A stretch of DNA of 21,949 nt, taken from assembly GCA_003427395.1 (NCBI GenBank), contig BFEA01000590.1:82534-104482 (forward strand). The letters run 5' to 3'. A program made the position numbers and the translations under genes. Shown piece after piece: positions 7,551 to 16,808 of the stretch. Below the pieces are notes generated by a model. That model did not search any database. It had not been told where the DNA came from and was given only the letters and a program-made list of their open reading frames with translations. This DNA comes from Chara braunii (taxonomy: Eukaryota > Streptophyta > Charophyceae > Charales > Characeae). The first letter of the stretch is position 1; every line of letters starts with the position of its first letter.

Positions 7551-8624
7551 CTATTTCCTTGTCCTGAGCCTCCTTTGTTCCACCGGATCCCTGGTCAAAA
7601 ATCTGACCAGTCTCTGTCCCGGAAATGACCCTCTTATGCTAGTACCATCGAGATCCTCAAACTCAAATGTGTTCAGTCCCACCCGCTTGGCGATCCTTTA
7701 AGGCCCTTTGAATCTTTTTCCCAGCTGCCCGGACCATGTGCTTTTGAGAGTCGAGTTCCTAACTAACACCTTTTCCCCCACCTGAAGTGGTTCCTTCCAG
7801 ATGTTTCTAACCTGGTCCCATCTTGCTTTATCCCTCATTCGGCTGTCCGTCACACGATTGACTACTTCCTCGAGTACCTACTCATTCCTGGCGACCTGCT
7901 GACAACGTGCGGTGATTAACTCTTCCATGCTCAAGTGTGGGTCGTCATCTAGCCTGTTCCAGGTAGGGACCAAAACTTCTACCGAAAAATCGATCTCCCT
8001 TCCATACCAGAGTTCTGCTGGAATACATCCCGTTGTTCTTTTTGGAATCATGTTCTCGACGAAGACTACCTGCTTGAGAAACCGTGGCCAACTTCCCAAA
8101 TTATATGCTGCCAACTTTGCGATTGTGTTCTTCAAAGTCCGGTGACCCCTTTCTACTGGTGCATTTGCCTCAGGATGGTAGTGCTCGGTGATCTTGATCG
8201 GTACACACAGTATCTTAAGCCTGTTCAACACTTCCTGGTTAACGAATTTTGTCCCATTGTCTGCTATAAACCTGCGCACGAAGGGGTGCCTTAGGTAGAA
8301 ATCTTCCACCCAGTCGGCCACCGCTTTCCCCGTCTTCTTCTTGAGGGCTATGGCTTCCACATAGCCACTGAGATTATCCCTTGCATCCAAGATGTATCTA
8401 AACCCATCCGTTGATACGGGCATAACGGCAAGGTCGAGGTGAACAAGGTGTCCGGGTCCCAGTACCCAGGTGGGTCTAAGGGGCTTGTAAACTCGTACGA
8501 CGCTCCTTTCTTGACATATCAGGCACGTTTGACAATACGTTGCGACCATGCCTGCCATCCTTGGCTAGAAGTACAGGGGCACGATCTTTGCAAGTGTCCC
8601 TTTGGACGACTGGTGAGTCGCCAC
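7551..8624 (-). pseudogene. Ty3/gypsy-type integrase, interrupted by stops
   Basis: The longest open piece is 8558-7878. Upstream in the same frame, HQSSKGTLAKIVPLYF, a TAG stop (8567-8565) and PRM lead into CQTCLIC, the Cys half of the HHCC zinc-binding domain; the stop sits where YFWPRM is expected, so TGG became TAG. The first zinc His is lost at the breakpoint. The catalytic core shows Asp in LVHLDLAV, Asp in FIADNGTKF and Glu in PVERGHRTL, with exactly 35 residues between the last two (DD35E). After TAG 7880-7878 the frame continues through a helix and KRFKGP, TAA 7700-7698, then RIAKRVGLNTFEFEDLDGT: the C-terminal GPY/F module. It ends at TAG 7553-7551. No chromodomain was seen. It integrates cDNA in family members; here it is non-functional as it stands. 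It is oriented opposite to the adjacent RT segment. Confidence 0.9.
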
Positions 8625-8628
8625 CCTC

Positions 8629-10199
8629 AACAGAACACTGAACAAGAACCAGGGGTATCTCGCAGATGCAAAAAAGAAACTCACGTTTGATGGGGTCAAC
8701 ATTACGGAGTTTCTAATAGACTATGAGAACCTAGCAGCCTTACTGAAATGGACGGAAAAGGAAAAGATGGAGCACCTAGGACAACACATATCGCCAAGTT
8801 TGGGAAGGGACATTAGGGCCATCGTCGCCTCCAGTGGATCCTGAAAAGAGACCAGGAATGAGATGATGAGGAAATACCTGAAGGCAGAAAAAATGGCAAC
8901 AGAGGCAGAATTAGCCGCAGTCCAGAGGAAAAACTATGCGACCTACAACGATTTCCTGAGGGCGTTCACATTAGTGGCTCTGCGAATTCTCGGGGTAACG
9001 GACCGCATAATGAGTAAATACTTCCTCAGGCAGTTCTCCGAGTTTGATAAGGATAAGATTTTGTCAGCATACCAGCAGACCAGTAAGTCCGAATACACGA
9101 GAGATGTGGATTTTAGCACCGTAACAGACCTTGCGGAAAAGATAGTGGTTACCGTGACGCTAGCCCTACTTATGGAGGGGGAGGTCATAGATCTGACCGG
9201 GAAGACAGGGGATAAGGTCAACAAGGGGATAGAGAGCCTGCACGAATGGGTGCACGGGGTTGATAGCAAGATGGACAGAATGGAAAATGGGTTGTTAGTA
9301 ATGCAGACGCAAGTGTCCAGACCCGCCCTCCCTCCCCAAGAGGCCGTGGTTCCGACAACTGTAGCAAACCAGGGGTTTGGCAGGAGAGACCCGGCCAACG
9401 AATAATGCAAGTATTGCACCATGATCAGGCATTTCGTACGGGCCTATCTGAGACTCAATCACGATATCGAGCGGCAGAGGTGCAGTAGGTCCCTCAAAGA
9501 CGAGATCCTCGGACCCAGGGGGGAGCGTGTTAATTGGAACTCGCCAGGAGGGATGCGGCGAGCCGTCATCCTCCTGAATAACTTAGAGATAGCTGCCGTA
9601 GAAGCAGAGCCGATAGCCGAGATTGTCTGGGACCAGCCAAGGGGACGGGGACCACAGGCCAATTTTATCCTAGAAGGCAATGACCAGGATAGGGTAAATA
9701 TTACCACTCGCCGAGCCAGGGCAGAAAAGAAGCTTATCCAAGATACAGTAATGGAGGAACTCGCAGGGACTAGCGCGGGCCAGCAAGAGACCGAAGCCGT
9801 GGAACAAGAGAAGGTCTATGGGAAGCCAAGGGAGGACGAACCGATAGACAAGGTTACGGCCGCAAAAAAGAAGTTCAGGTATCAAATTTTGATCCTAACT
9901 TCACCAGAAATCGATGGCACCTTGAGTAAGCTACTGGGTACCATGGTATCGGTGTCTTTTCAGACCATGCTGCAAGCCAGCCCGAGGCTGCTTAAAGGAC
10001 TCAGGCAGTTGCTAACGCGTAAGCGCGTAGAGGTAGAGGAGGCCCCGGAACTGCAAGACCAGGACACGGAGGAGGCCGAGGCGCCGCAAGGAGTTTCCAA
10101 CCTCCAAAGCATTCCAAGGGGCCTGGGAGAGTTGGAGAAAGCCTTTGCGGACATCCGCCTAAGCCTACCGGATCGTGAAGGTGGCGAAGTCATGAGGGC
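8629..10199 (+). pseudogene. Ty3/gypsy Gag, capsid and nucleocapsid part, interrupted
   Basis: One frame runs from about 8629 to 10500. It opens with NKNQGYLADAKKKLTFDG and ITEFLIDYENLAALLKW, a helical capsid-like region, and passes TGA at 8842-8844 (probably a Trp codon) into a long alpha-helical segment (8863-9402). TAA at 9403-9405 is followed directly by the nucleocapsid zinc knuckle CKYC-TMIR-H-FVRA-Y (9406-9447): the final Cys of CX2CX4HX4C is replaced by Tyr, so zinc binding is probably lost. A charged linker follows (9448-10199), with an EAEAPQ-rich part before the protease. The reading frame begins within about 10 bases of where the minus-strand integrase stops making sense, marking a rearrangement breakpoint. 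In family members Gag packages RNA into virus-like particles. Domain limits inside Gag are estimated. Confidence 0.75.
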
Positions 10200-10536
10200 G
10201 CCACCCAGGACAAATATTAGCTTTCATGCATTACCAGTTGGGAAACTTAAAGTTCAAATCGGAACTCACCACACTCACGCGTTAGTGGATGACGGAGCAG
10301 AAATCACCCTTATACGACGGGATTTCGCAACGGTCACAGGGTGCACGGTAAACAAAGAAGTAGCAGGGAGTACCCGGGGAGCAGGTGGTGAAATTCCTCT
10401 CACAGGATATGTCACCAAATGTGCAGTCAGGGCGGGAATCCGGGAATCCATCTGGTCCTTTCAGCGGATGACCGTGATGGAAGAAATGGATCACGATGTA
10501 ATCCTCGAGGACCGTGGTGCGCCAATGTGGAAATGA
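10200..10536 (+). pseudogene. Retropepsin-type aspartic protease domain
   Basis: The frame continues from Gag. THALVDDGAEITLIRRDF carries the catalytic Asp at 10288-10290 in the usual LVDxGAE context, but the Ser/Thr of the D-S/T-G triad is Asp here. The flap and second strand follow, ending in HDVIL. Expected next is GRPW; the sequence instead needs a one-base deletion near 10503 to continue (PRGPWCANVEMIG in the next frame), and the original frame hits TGA at 10534-10536. About 110 residues, normal for a gypsy protease. In family members it cleaves Gag-Pol. Confidence 0.75.
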
Positions 10537-11114
10537 TAGGAATGGATCTGCACGACGACACATACATGGTAGACATAGAGGACCCGGTGACCGGCCGCGG
10601 GGAACTCCTCCGACTTCTTGGGACCGGAGGAGACCCTTCGAAGGGCAAATTGGCAACCTGGTCTCCAACATTCGAAGAAAGTGCGCGGAAGAGGGCATTC
10701 GCACGAATGGAAGGCATGAGGGAAAGGCTAGAAATTATGATCGAGGAGGCTTTTAGTAAAAAGGGGTGGATCAAGATGGGCTTGCCCGTAAAGAAGAGAA
10801 GGCCAGAGGATGAGTCCCTGGAGGTTATGGTGGCAAAAAAATAGTCGGAAGTCGAACTTGGGGCCAGCCCGCCCAAACCAAAGGAAGCCCGGAACGAAAC
10901 GTCCGAGGTAGTGTTTGAAATCCCAGATTTATTACAACTCGTTAAGGCCATCAGGTACACAAAGTGGGGGTGGACCTCGCAGCGCTTGCCAGATTTGAGG
11001 ATGGGGTTCGAAAGGGCTACTGTCTGAATGGGAAGCTAGTCAGCATCCAACCCCGCGTCTTGGAGGTAGCAAGGCCAATCCCGACCATTCATTTTTTAGG
11101 AGAACGATCCCCGA
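10503..11114 (+). pseudogene. Gag-Pol connecting region between protease and RT, frameshifted
   Basis: The frame that follows the deletion near 10503 reads WCANVEMIGMDLHDDTYMVD and stays open to TAG 10842-10844. After a further frame change near 10950, VHKVGVDLAALARFEDGVRK continues to about 11113, and a third shift restores the RT frame at 11115 (EGSVRKYKPVGKK). Continuity of sense across three frames shows one former polyprotein with small indels. Function of this linker is unknown. Confidence 0.65.
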
Positions 11115-12993
11115 AGGTAGTGTGCGAAAGTATAAACCCGTAGGCAAGAAGGCCAAACCAGTCTCGATCCTAGTAGAAACGTCAAAGGAAGAGGCCATGA
11201 AGAAGGAGGAGGAAATCTTGCGGGTAATAAGGGAGAGGCAAGCAACGAAAGGGCATCGCATACCAGATGAGGTAGCAGACACTATGAAAATAGGAGTGGA
11301 AGGGTTTCTAACAATGAAAGAAACTCAATTGATAAGAAAGGCGTGCCAGAAGTTTCATTTAGCTTTCGCTTTCAACGATCATCAGAAAGGGCGATTGGAC
11401 GCAAAGCTAGTTCCCCTTGTCAGGATCCACACCGTACAGCACGAGTGTTGGAATGATAAAGGGTCCGCCTATGAGTTTGGGATAGCAGCGAAGGTCACCG
11501 ACCTGCTTAGAGCTAAGATAGATTCTTTTGTGGCTGAACCCACCGCATCCCCCTACGCGAACAAATGGTTCGTGTTCAGGAAGCCCAATAAGACGCTCAG
11601 GTAGATCCAGGACCTGCAGAAGCTCAATGTGGTAACAATCAGGGAGACAGGCTCACTTCCACAGGCCGACTTGTTGGAAGAATCTCATGCGGGGCGGAGT
11701 ATTTACTCCCTGGTAGACTTGTACTCAGGATATGGTCAGTTGCCGCTCGATGCGAGAGATAAACCGTACACCGCAATGCACACCCCCGTAGGGCAGCTGC
11801 AGATGCAAGTGACCCCTATGGGTTTTACAAATGCGGTAGCAGAGGCGCAAAGAAGGATGCTCGCCATCGCAGGGGATATATTTCCAGAAAAGTGTGAACC
11901 ATATATAGATGATAATCCCGTAAAAGGCGCAAGGTACAAGGACGAGACGGAGGTTAAGCCGGGCGTACGAAAGTTTGTTTGGGACCACCTGCAGAATATT
12001 AAGGACCTACTCCAGCGCTTCGTCGTTTACAATATTACTGCAAGCGGACCCAAGAGCATCCTGGTCGTCCCAGAAGTAACCATACTGGGATTTCATTGCG
12101 GAGCTTATGGGAGGAGACCCGACCCAACAAAGACGGATAAGATCTCCCAGTGGCCGACACCCCTGCGTACCACGACGGAAGTACAAGCCTTCCTAGGGGT
12201 GGTTGGGTTCTGGAGGATCTTCATCAAAGGATTCGCAAAGATAGCAGACCCTATCCGCGCGATGATCAGGGAAGGTGGCACTATGGATTGGACAGAGGAT
12301 AGGGAAGAGTCAGCCCAGACCCTGAAAGACATCCTGTCGTCCGATCAGGTCACGTTAGCAGCACCCTGTTTCAATGACGAGGTAGGACGACCCTTCATCT
12401 TAGAAACAGATGGGGGACCATTGGCAGTGGGAGGAGTATTGATACAGAGAAGCGAGGAGGGCAAAGAAAGACCAATCAGATTTGAAAGTAGGACCCTGAA
12501 TTCAGCAGAATGACGGTATTCGCAGTTCAAGAAGGAGGTCTTAGCAATTCTGCATTGTCTTAAGGATCGATCCTACCAACGTTGCCGGAACCCTAAAGAA
12601 CTACAAGCCCATAGACCCGACTGTCGACAGATGGATAGGCTTCATATGGCAATTCGACTATAAGGTCGAGCGAATTGCAGGGCTTCGAAATAGGGCAGAT
12701 GGGTTGAGCAGGGTTTATATCACGCCAGTAGGAGTAGAGAACGCAGAACCAATTGACGCCTTCCTGGAGTACGAAGGAGGGACCCTTGTCGTGGATAATG
12801 AGATGGCAGATTCGGCAATTACAACAGGACAGTTGCTGATTCAGACCTTGGAAAAGGGCACACCTGCAGTGGTTGCAGAACTCAGGGAAGGACCAGTCAC
12901 CACGGTCAGGCGCAAAAAGGAAAATGACTCGTGGGGAGCAGAAGTAGGGGCCAGAGAGGAACTGATGGCAATGACCGTGGAGGGGGGACGGGA
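11115..12993 (+). pseudogene. Ty3/gypsy reverse transcriptase and RNase H
   Basis: One frame runs from 11115 to about 12565 with TAG at 11602-11604 (LR-stop-IQDLQKLN, expected Trp) and TGA at 12511-12513 (SAE-stop-RYSQF, expected Arg or Trp). RT catalytic residues are Asp in SLVDLYSGYG (codon 11716-11718) and YIDD (11902-11913). The YIDD motif is followed by an insert with KPGVRKFVWDHLQNI, which marks an unusual gypsy lineage. The thumb has LGFHCGAYGRRPD and FLGVVGFWRIFIKGF. RNase H begins with FILETDGGPLAVGG (first Asp 12409-12411; DGG where DAS is usual), and KKEVLAILHCLK supplies the Glu. A small deletion near 12565 removes the stretch before RIDPTNVAG and shifts frame; IAGLRNRADGLSR closes RNase H, and a tail stays readable to about 12993. 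In family members this pair copies the RNA genome to cDNA. Non-functional as it stands. Confidence 0.92.
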
Positions 12994-12999
12994 CGCCAT

Positions 13000-13726
13000 G
13001 ATTGAGACCGTCTTCGGAGCCACCCGCTTCCCCGGCTGCATTGGCTCCTTCCTCTTCCTTGCTTTCCCTCTGCTTCTCCCTGGTTTTCGGTGTTCCTTTT
13101 GGGTCGAACCATCCTAGCACTCTCTCCCTGAGGCGCCAAAGTCCGTCACACGCCCCTGTTACTTTTGGCGTGGCGGGTAGTCTGTTAGTGCCGCTGTCAA
13201 TGGCGGGTGGGGTCATAGCGTTTTCTGTTCCTTCCGCCGGGGGGTCGCTCTTGTCCTTCCCCTTCTTGCTAGGCGTTCCTTTGTGACTATCATCCTTCCC
13301 CTCATACCTATCCTCGTCCTGACCAGCCCTGCGTCCCTCATGTGACCCTGCGTCCGGGAGGTCCTCCTCATCCCCGGCCATCATCTGTTCGATAAGTCTT
13401 GCCTTAAATTCCGCGGTCCGCTTCTCTATCTCTGCCAGTTTATGAATGGTATCCAAGACTTTCGTCTTTTTAGGGGTGGTTTCTGCTGAGTTCCGAGGAC
13501 TTGTTCTCATATCGTTTCCCCCTTCCTTGTTTCCCTGAGGTCCCCTTTTGCTACCTCCAGCTTTCCCCGGACTTTGTCCAATTGAGGCGTCCTTTCCGTC
13601 TTCTCGGGTCCCTTCCAATTTGGCTGACTCTCGATCCCTGGCTGATCCCTCGTTTCGTTCCCCATTCCCATTCGTGCCCTGATTCCCTCCGCTCTGCTGG
13701 TCATCGGTCCTTTCCTCCGTCGCCAT
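13000..13726 (-). pseudogene. Charged coiled-coil ORF, probable Gag N-terminus
   Basis: ATG 13726 (MATEERTDDQQSGG) opens a very hydrophilic frame of about 240 residues. A Ser/Gly/Glu/Lys-rich start is followed by a predicted coiled coil near residues 85-115 (KVLDTIHKLAEIEKRTAEFK, then ARLIEQMMAG), more acidic and basic disorder, and GLWRLRERVLGWFDPKG. An in-frame ATG at 13747 would add seven residues; I prefer 13726. The frame remains open to 12593, but beyond about 13000 it is antisense to the RNase H tail and loses character. So the true gene was cut here. If the 8.6-13.0 kb segment is flipped, this frame would lead into the Gag capsid part, hence the call; no direct homology proves it. Confidence 0.45.
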
Positions 13727-13749
13727 TTTTTTACCTAGCCTGCACATGG

Positions 13750-13768
13750 AAAAAAAAAAAAAAAAAAA
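13750..13768 (+). repeat. 19-base A homopolymer
   Basis: An uninterrupted run of A on the plus strand, which is a T-run just upstream of the minus-strand Gag-like ATG. It could be a poly(A)-derived insertion or simple slippage; no target-site duplication was identified. Confidence 0.8.
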
Positions 13769-13942
13769 TTACGAAAAGGCGGCCGATTGTTCATAACTGC
13801 CCTAGTCCCGTCCCTAAAACCTGCCTGTTCCCATATTATTGCGTCTTACATTAATCAGTATGACTCTTCTGACTTTTCTCTCCCGGGGCGTCCTTCAGGT
13901 TTTCTTCTACCGGAGCCTTGCCGCCGCTGCTTTGGCATTTCA

Positions 13943-14152
13943 TTACTGCCGCGCTTTGATTCTTAGGGCGCTACCTGAGCCCAGTGGCTTTCCTATCGGG
14001 GATGGCCTTTTCGACTTATTGGCATCCAGGTGCCCCAGAATCTTTGGGGCGGGTGGTCTTCCTAGTTCCTCCCTGCCGCATCTTTGGGTCGGCCGGAACT
14101 CCAACCACTGCTTCTCTTTTGTTGATGGTTGCCTACTTATCTTAGTACCCAT
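13943..14152 (-). CDS. Possible small basic ORF, 69 residues
   Basis: ATG 14152 to a stop at 13943, between paralogue 4 and the Gag-like ORF, on the same strand. It is rich in Arg, Lys, Pro and Gly (for example KSKRPSPIGKPLG) and has no recognised motif. It could be a small gene, a leader ORF or chance; the intergenic position and strand are the only support. Confidence 0.2.
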   Translation of the reverse strand: MGTKISRQPSTKEKQWLEFRPTQRCGREELGRPPAPKILGHLDANKSKRPSPIGKPLGSGSALRIKARQ

Positions 14153-14187
14153 TCTTTATTTCCTTACTTCTCCTTGACACGTTTTTC

Positions 14188-14973
14188 TCATGCTGGTCTC
14201 TCAGGCCTGCCCTGCTCATCCGGTTCCTCGAACAAGTCCGCCACCCCCGCAAGGTAATTTTCCCCCATTTCTATTTCCTTGATAATTATTGGCTCATATT
14301 CTTCAAATGACAGGTGGGGCAATCCGAATATCAGAATCTTAAGTAGTTCGAGTAGCTCCCAGGCCTGATTCCCCCAGAATGGCCCATGTCTGACCGACAC
14401 ATCGTAGAACATGCTCATTGTTTGTGGTCGCAAGAGGTGGATCCAGACCGGGGTTGAGTCCACCAACTCCCTTGCCCTCTTGAGGTTGCCGAATACCAGG
14501 TCTACCATGAAGCGACGTACTCGACACCTCAACCCGGTCATTGACGCCTTAAACTCTTGCCAACCTCCTACCTCCACCTGAGTCCTTAACCCCACATTTC
14601 TTCTCCCTCGGACTTCCTGGCCTACCCGGTTTAGTACCCTAGTAGCCCTTTGGAAGATTGGCAACAACCCATGTCCTCGTGCCAATTCCGTCCCCAACAT
14701 GTGCTATCCGAGCTCTGGCAGGTATACAGTCCCCGTCACCCTAAGATCCATATACAGGTCGTCTCCCGGTCCCCTGTTAATCCTCATACCATCCCACAAA
14801 CATTCCATCATCATGAACGCCTGTCCTCTTCCCAGGGTCATGGCTCTCCATTCGGCATCCAATCCTTGAATCGCGTAGCCTGCTGGGAGCGACACCTCCC
14901 ATCCACCTCCGTTTTCCGTGGGTGGTCGCGGGTGCATGGGTCGTCGCGGCATCCAGGCGCGTCTCATTGCCAT
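14188..14973 (-). pseudogene. Tandem paralogue 4 of an unrecognised family, one amber stop
   Basis: I take ATG 14973 (MAMRRAWMPRRP), by analogy with the MAR starts of copies 1 and 3; ATG 14997 is possible. The frame runs to 14188, 261 residues, with one TAG at 14706-14704. The stop falls in the block GTVYLPELG-stop-HMLGTELARG; copy 3 has Trp at this column, so TGG to TAG is likely. Shared family blocks: a Trp/aromatic N-terminal part (FMMMECLW), VEVGGWQEFK, RFMVDLVFG, FYDVSVRHGPF, and the C-terminal IIIKEIEMGENYLAGVADLF. No signal peptide or membrane segment is evident; it looks like a soluble mixed alpha/beta protein. Closest relatives in the window are copies 1-3 just upstream. Function unknown. 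Confidence 0.6.
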
Positions 14974-15122
14974 TTCCGACTTAGAAGTCCCCTGCATAAT
15001 TTTAAACAGCACGCAAATTTACTTACTCCCCTTGGTCTTCAATTTTCTGCCCAGACAACTCCCCGATTCCTAGCCTGACACTTCTTTTCCCCTTCTATTT
15101 CTTTCCCATCTCCTTGGCCTTA

Positions 15123-15896
15123 TTACCGACATGTCCCCTCCTCCGTCTGCTCATATAATCGGTACAGATCATCTACGTACGCCATTCCTTGGTTTATCTC
15201 CCGTCGGACGACACCCTACAGGACCTCACTTCCCACGACCGGAACCCTCGGCCTGGTACTAAACACAGCACGCAGGATGCGCAGCACCCCGTACTTCTGC
15301 TCTCCGCTGAACGGCCCCATTTCTAAGAAGGCCCGGTAGTATTCTCGATGTACCATCGCCTCTTCATATGTCAGGCTTACGAGGTCGGCCACTGCTTGTC
15401 TAACAAGTTCCAAACCACCCTGTTTTTCCAGCAAGAAGGGTGGCAGCCTCATTCGTACATTTTCACTAGGCAGTTCAAAACTCCCAACCATGGCTAGCCT
15501 AAGGTCCGCTATTACATCGTCAACCCCTGGATCTGCGAACTCAAATCCCGCTTGCCATACTAACTGCCATGCCCCATCAAACATGCTCAACGGGTCTTCT
15601 CCTGATGCCATCCAAACTCCGAACTCCCTCCATCCGTTTTTCGACACATACAGCCGCCCTTCTGCGCGCACGTGCCCCCGTGGGTCTGGGTTCCATTCCC
15701 CATTCTCAACCGCACGCCATTCAACTTTCGTCACCAAGTAAACCATATTTTCCACAAGCTCGACCCCGACCCAATCTGCCACCTGGTGCCATCTCTCGCC
15801 TGTTGCCGACAGGCTAACCTCTATCCCACCCGGTACTTCCCTAGGCGGTTCAATGCCCAAGGGGCGCTCCTCAAGGAACGTCCTTCTTCGTGCCAT
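15123..15896 (-). pseudogene. Tandem paralogue 3 of an unrecognised family, one amber stop
   Basis: ATG 15896 (MARRRTFLEERP) to TAA 15125-15123, 257 residues, interrupted once by TAG at 15218-15216. Past the stop the frame continues GVVRREINQGMAYVDDLYRLYE, which matches the ends of copies 1, 2 and 4, so the shorter 226-residue product is a truncation. The stop aligns with Trp in copy 1 (VHWQIVYRN), again consistent with TGG to TAG. Other family blocks: EGRLYVSKNGWREF, WMASGEDP, RMRLPPFLLE, and REYYRAFLEMGPFSG. YVDD near the end is not a reverse-transcriptase motif: the surrounding sequence is helical and belongs to the family C-terminus. Truncation near the end might leave partial function. 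Function unknown. Confidence 0.6.
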
Positions 15897-16017
15897 CGCG
15901 CACTCGCCTTTGATCTCCCGGCTCGCGATCCGCGCTGAACCCTACAATGACCAGATATCCCATTCCCTAATCTTAGCAATTTTGCCGTATTTGTTTGGCT
16001 CTACAGCTTTCCTGCAC

Positions 16018-16687
16018 TTAGTCGGACCACAGTACTTCGAACAGTTTGAACACATCATCCACATAGCAAGGTGTTGCTGCTACCTCACGGCGGATAATGG
16101 CCTCCCTGGTTTCCAGGGCCACCTCCTGCCGGTCATTCCTTTCGATGTCCAAAATGATGAGGACCTCCCGGGCTCTATCGCCGTGGAAGGGCCCGTATTT
16201 CAAGGACGTCCTATAAAATTCCCCTGCCAGCCATGTGCAATTCACGTGTAATGTCGGCTACCTCTGTTACATGATAAAAAACCCCAAACCAGTCCGCCAC
16301 GAACTCGGGTACTCAGGTCTTGATTCGGACACTGGGCAGTTTAAATTCCTTCCATCCTCCCATCACGACTCTACTGTTGACCGTATCCCATCCTTTGTTA
16401 GCAAAGTTTTCCCCCGCCTGCCGAGCCCTTGCCTCAACGTCCCCTAAAAGCCACATCGGGTTCTGTCCTGCCGCGAGCGTCGTGCAGAACAGGTACCGAC
16501 CCTGTTTCGAGAGAACGATCGTCCCAACTGATTCCACCCTTCCTTCCGCAATCTCTTCCCATCCTTCCTTTTCCCTCAACGGATTCCAGATACGCTCTAC
16601 CCAAAGGTACGATAGTTCCGGCACAATCTCATACCCCCGCCAATCACATGTGGTCCCTTTCCATTCATTGCTCGGCAGTATTGACAT
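16018..16687 (-). pseudogene. Tandem paralogue 2 of an unrecognised family, stop and frameshift
   Basis: ATG 16687 (MSILPSNEWKG) opens a frame to TGA 16315-16313. The same frame then reads VPEFVADWFGVFYHVTE, the counterpart of PPFMVDAVFG in copy 1. A one-base shift between about 16260 and 16225 moves into the frame giving GEFYRTSLKYGPFHGDRAREVL and REVAATPCYVDDVFKLFE, ending at TAA 16018. The TGA aligns with Arg in copies 3 and 4, so CGA to TGA is likely. The N-terminus is about 25-30 residues shorter than in copies 1 and 3. Shared blocks include YLWVERIW, GTIVLSKQG, LAAGQNP, and VMGGWKEFK (closest to VEVGGWQEFK of copy 4). This is the most decayed of the four. Confidence 0.6.
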
Positions 16688-16808
16688 CTCTACTCCCTTT
16701 CTGGTTCATCTTGGTTCTCATGTGCAGTCCCATAATTCGAGTTCCCAGGCCATCGTTCCCTGCCTGCACATAGCCGACAACCCGTTTTCCCCAGGTAAGC
16801 CCCCCCCT

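Noticed and set aside
12593-13000. C-terminal half of the long minus-strand frame that starts at 13747
   Set aside because: It is antisense to the plus-strand RNase H tail, which has clear family motifs; the composition changes abruptly near 13000.
15123-16068. YVDD motifs in paralogues 2 and 3 as a second reverse transcriptase
   Set aside because: The motif is in a C-terminal helical block that aligns with non-YVDD residues in copies 1 and 4; no other RT motif is present.
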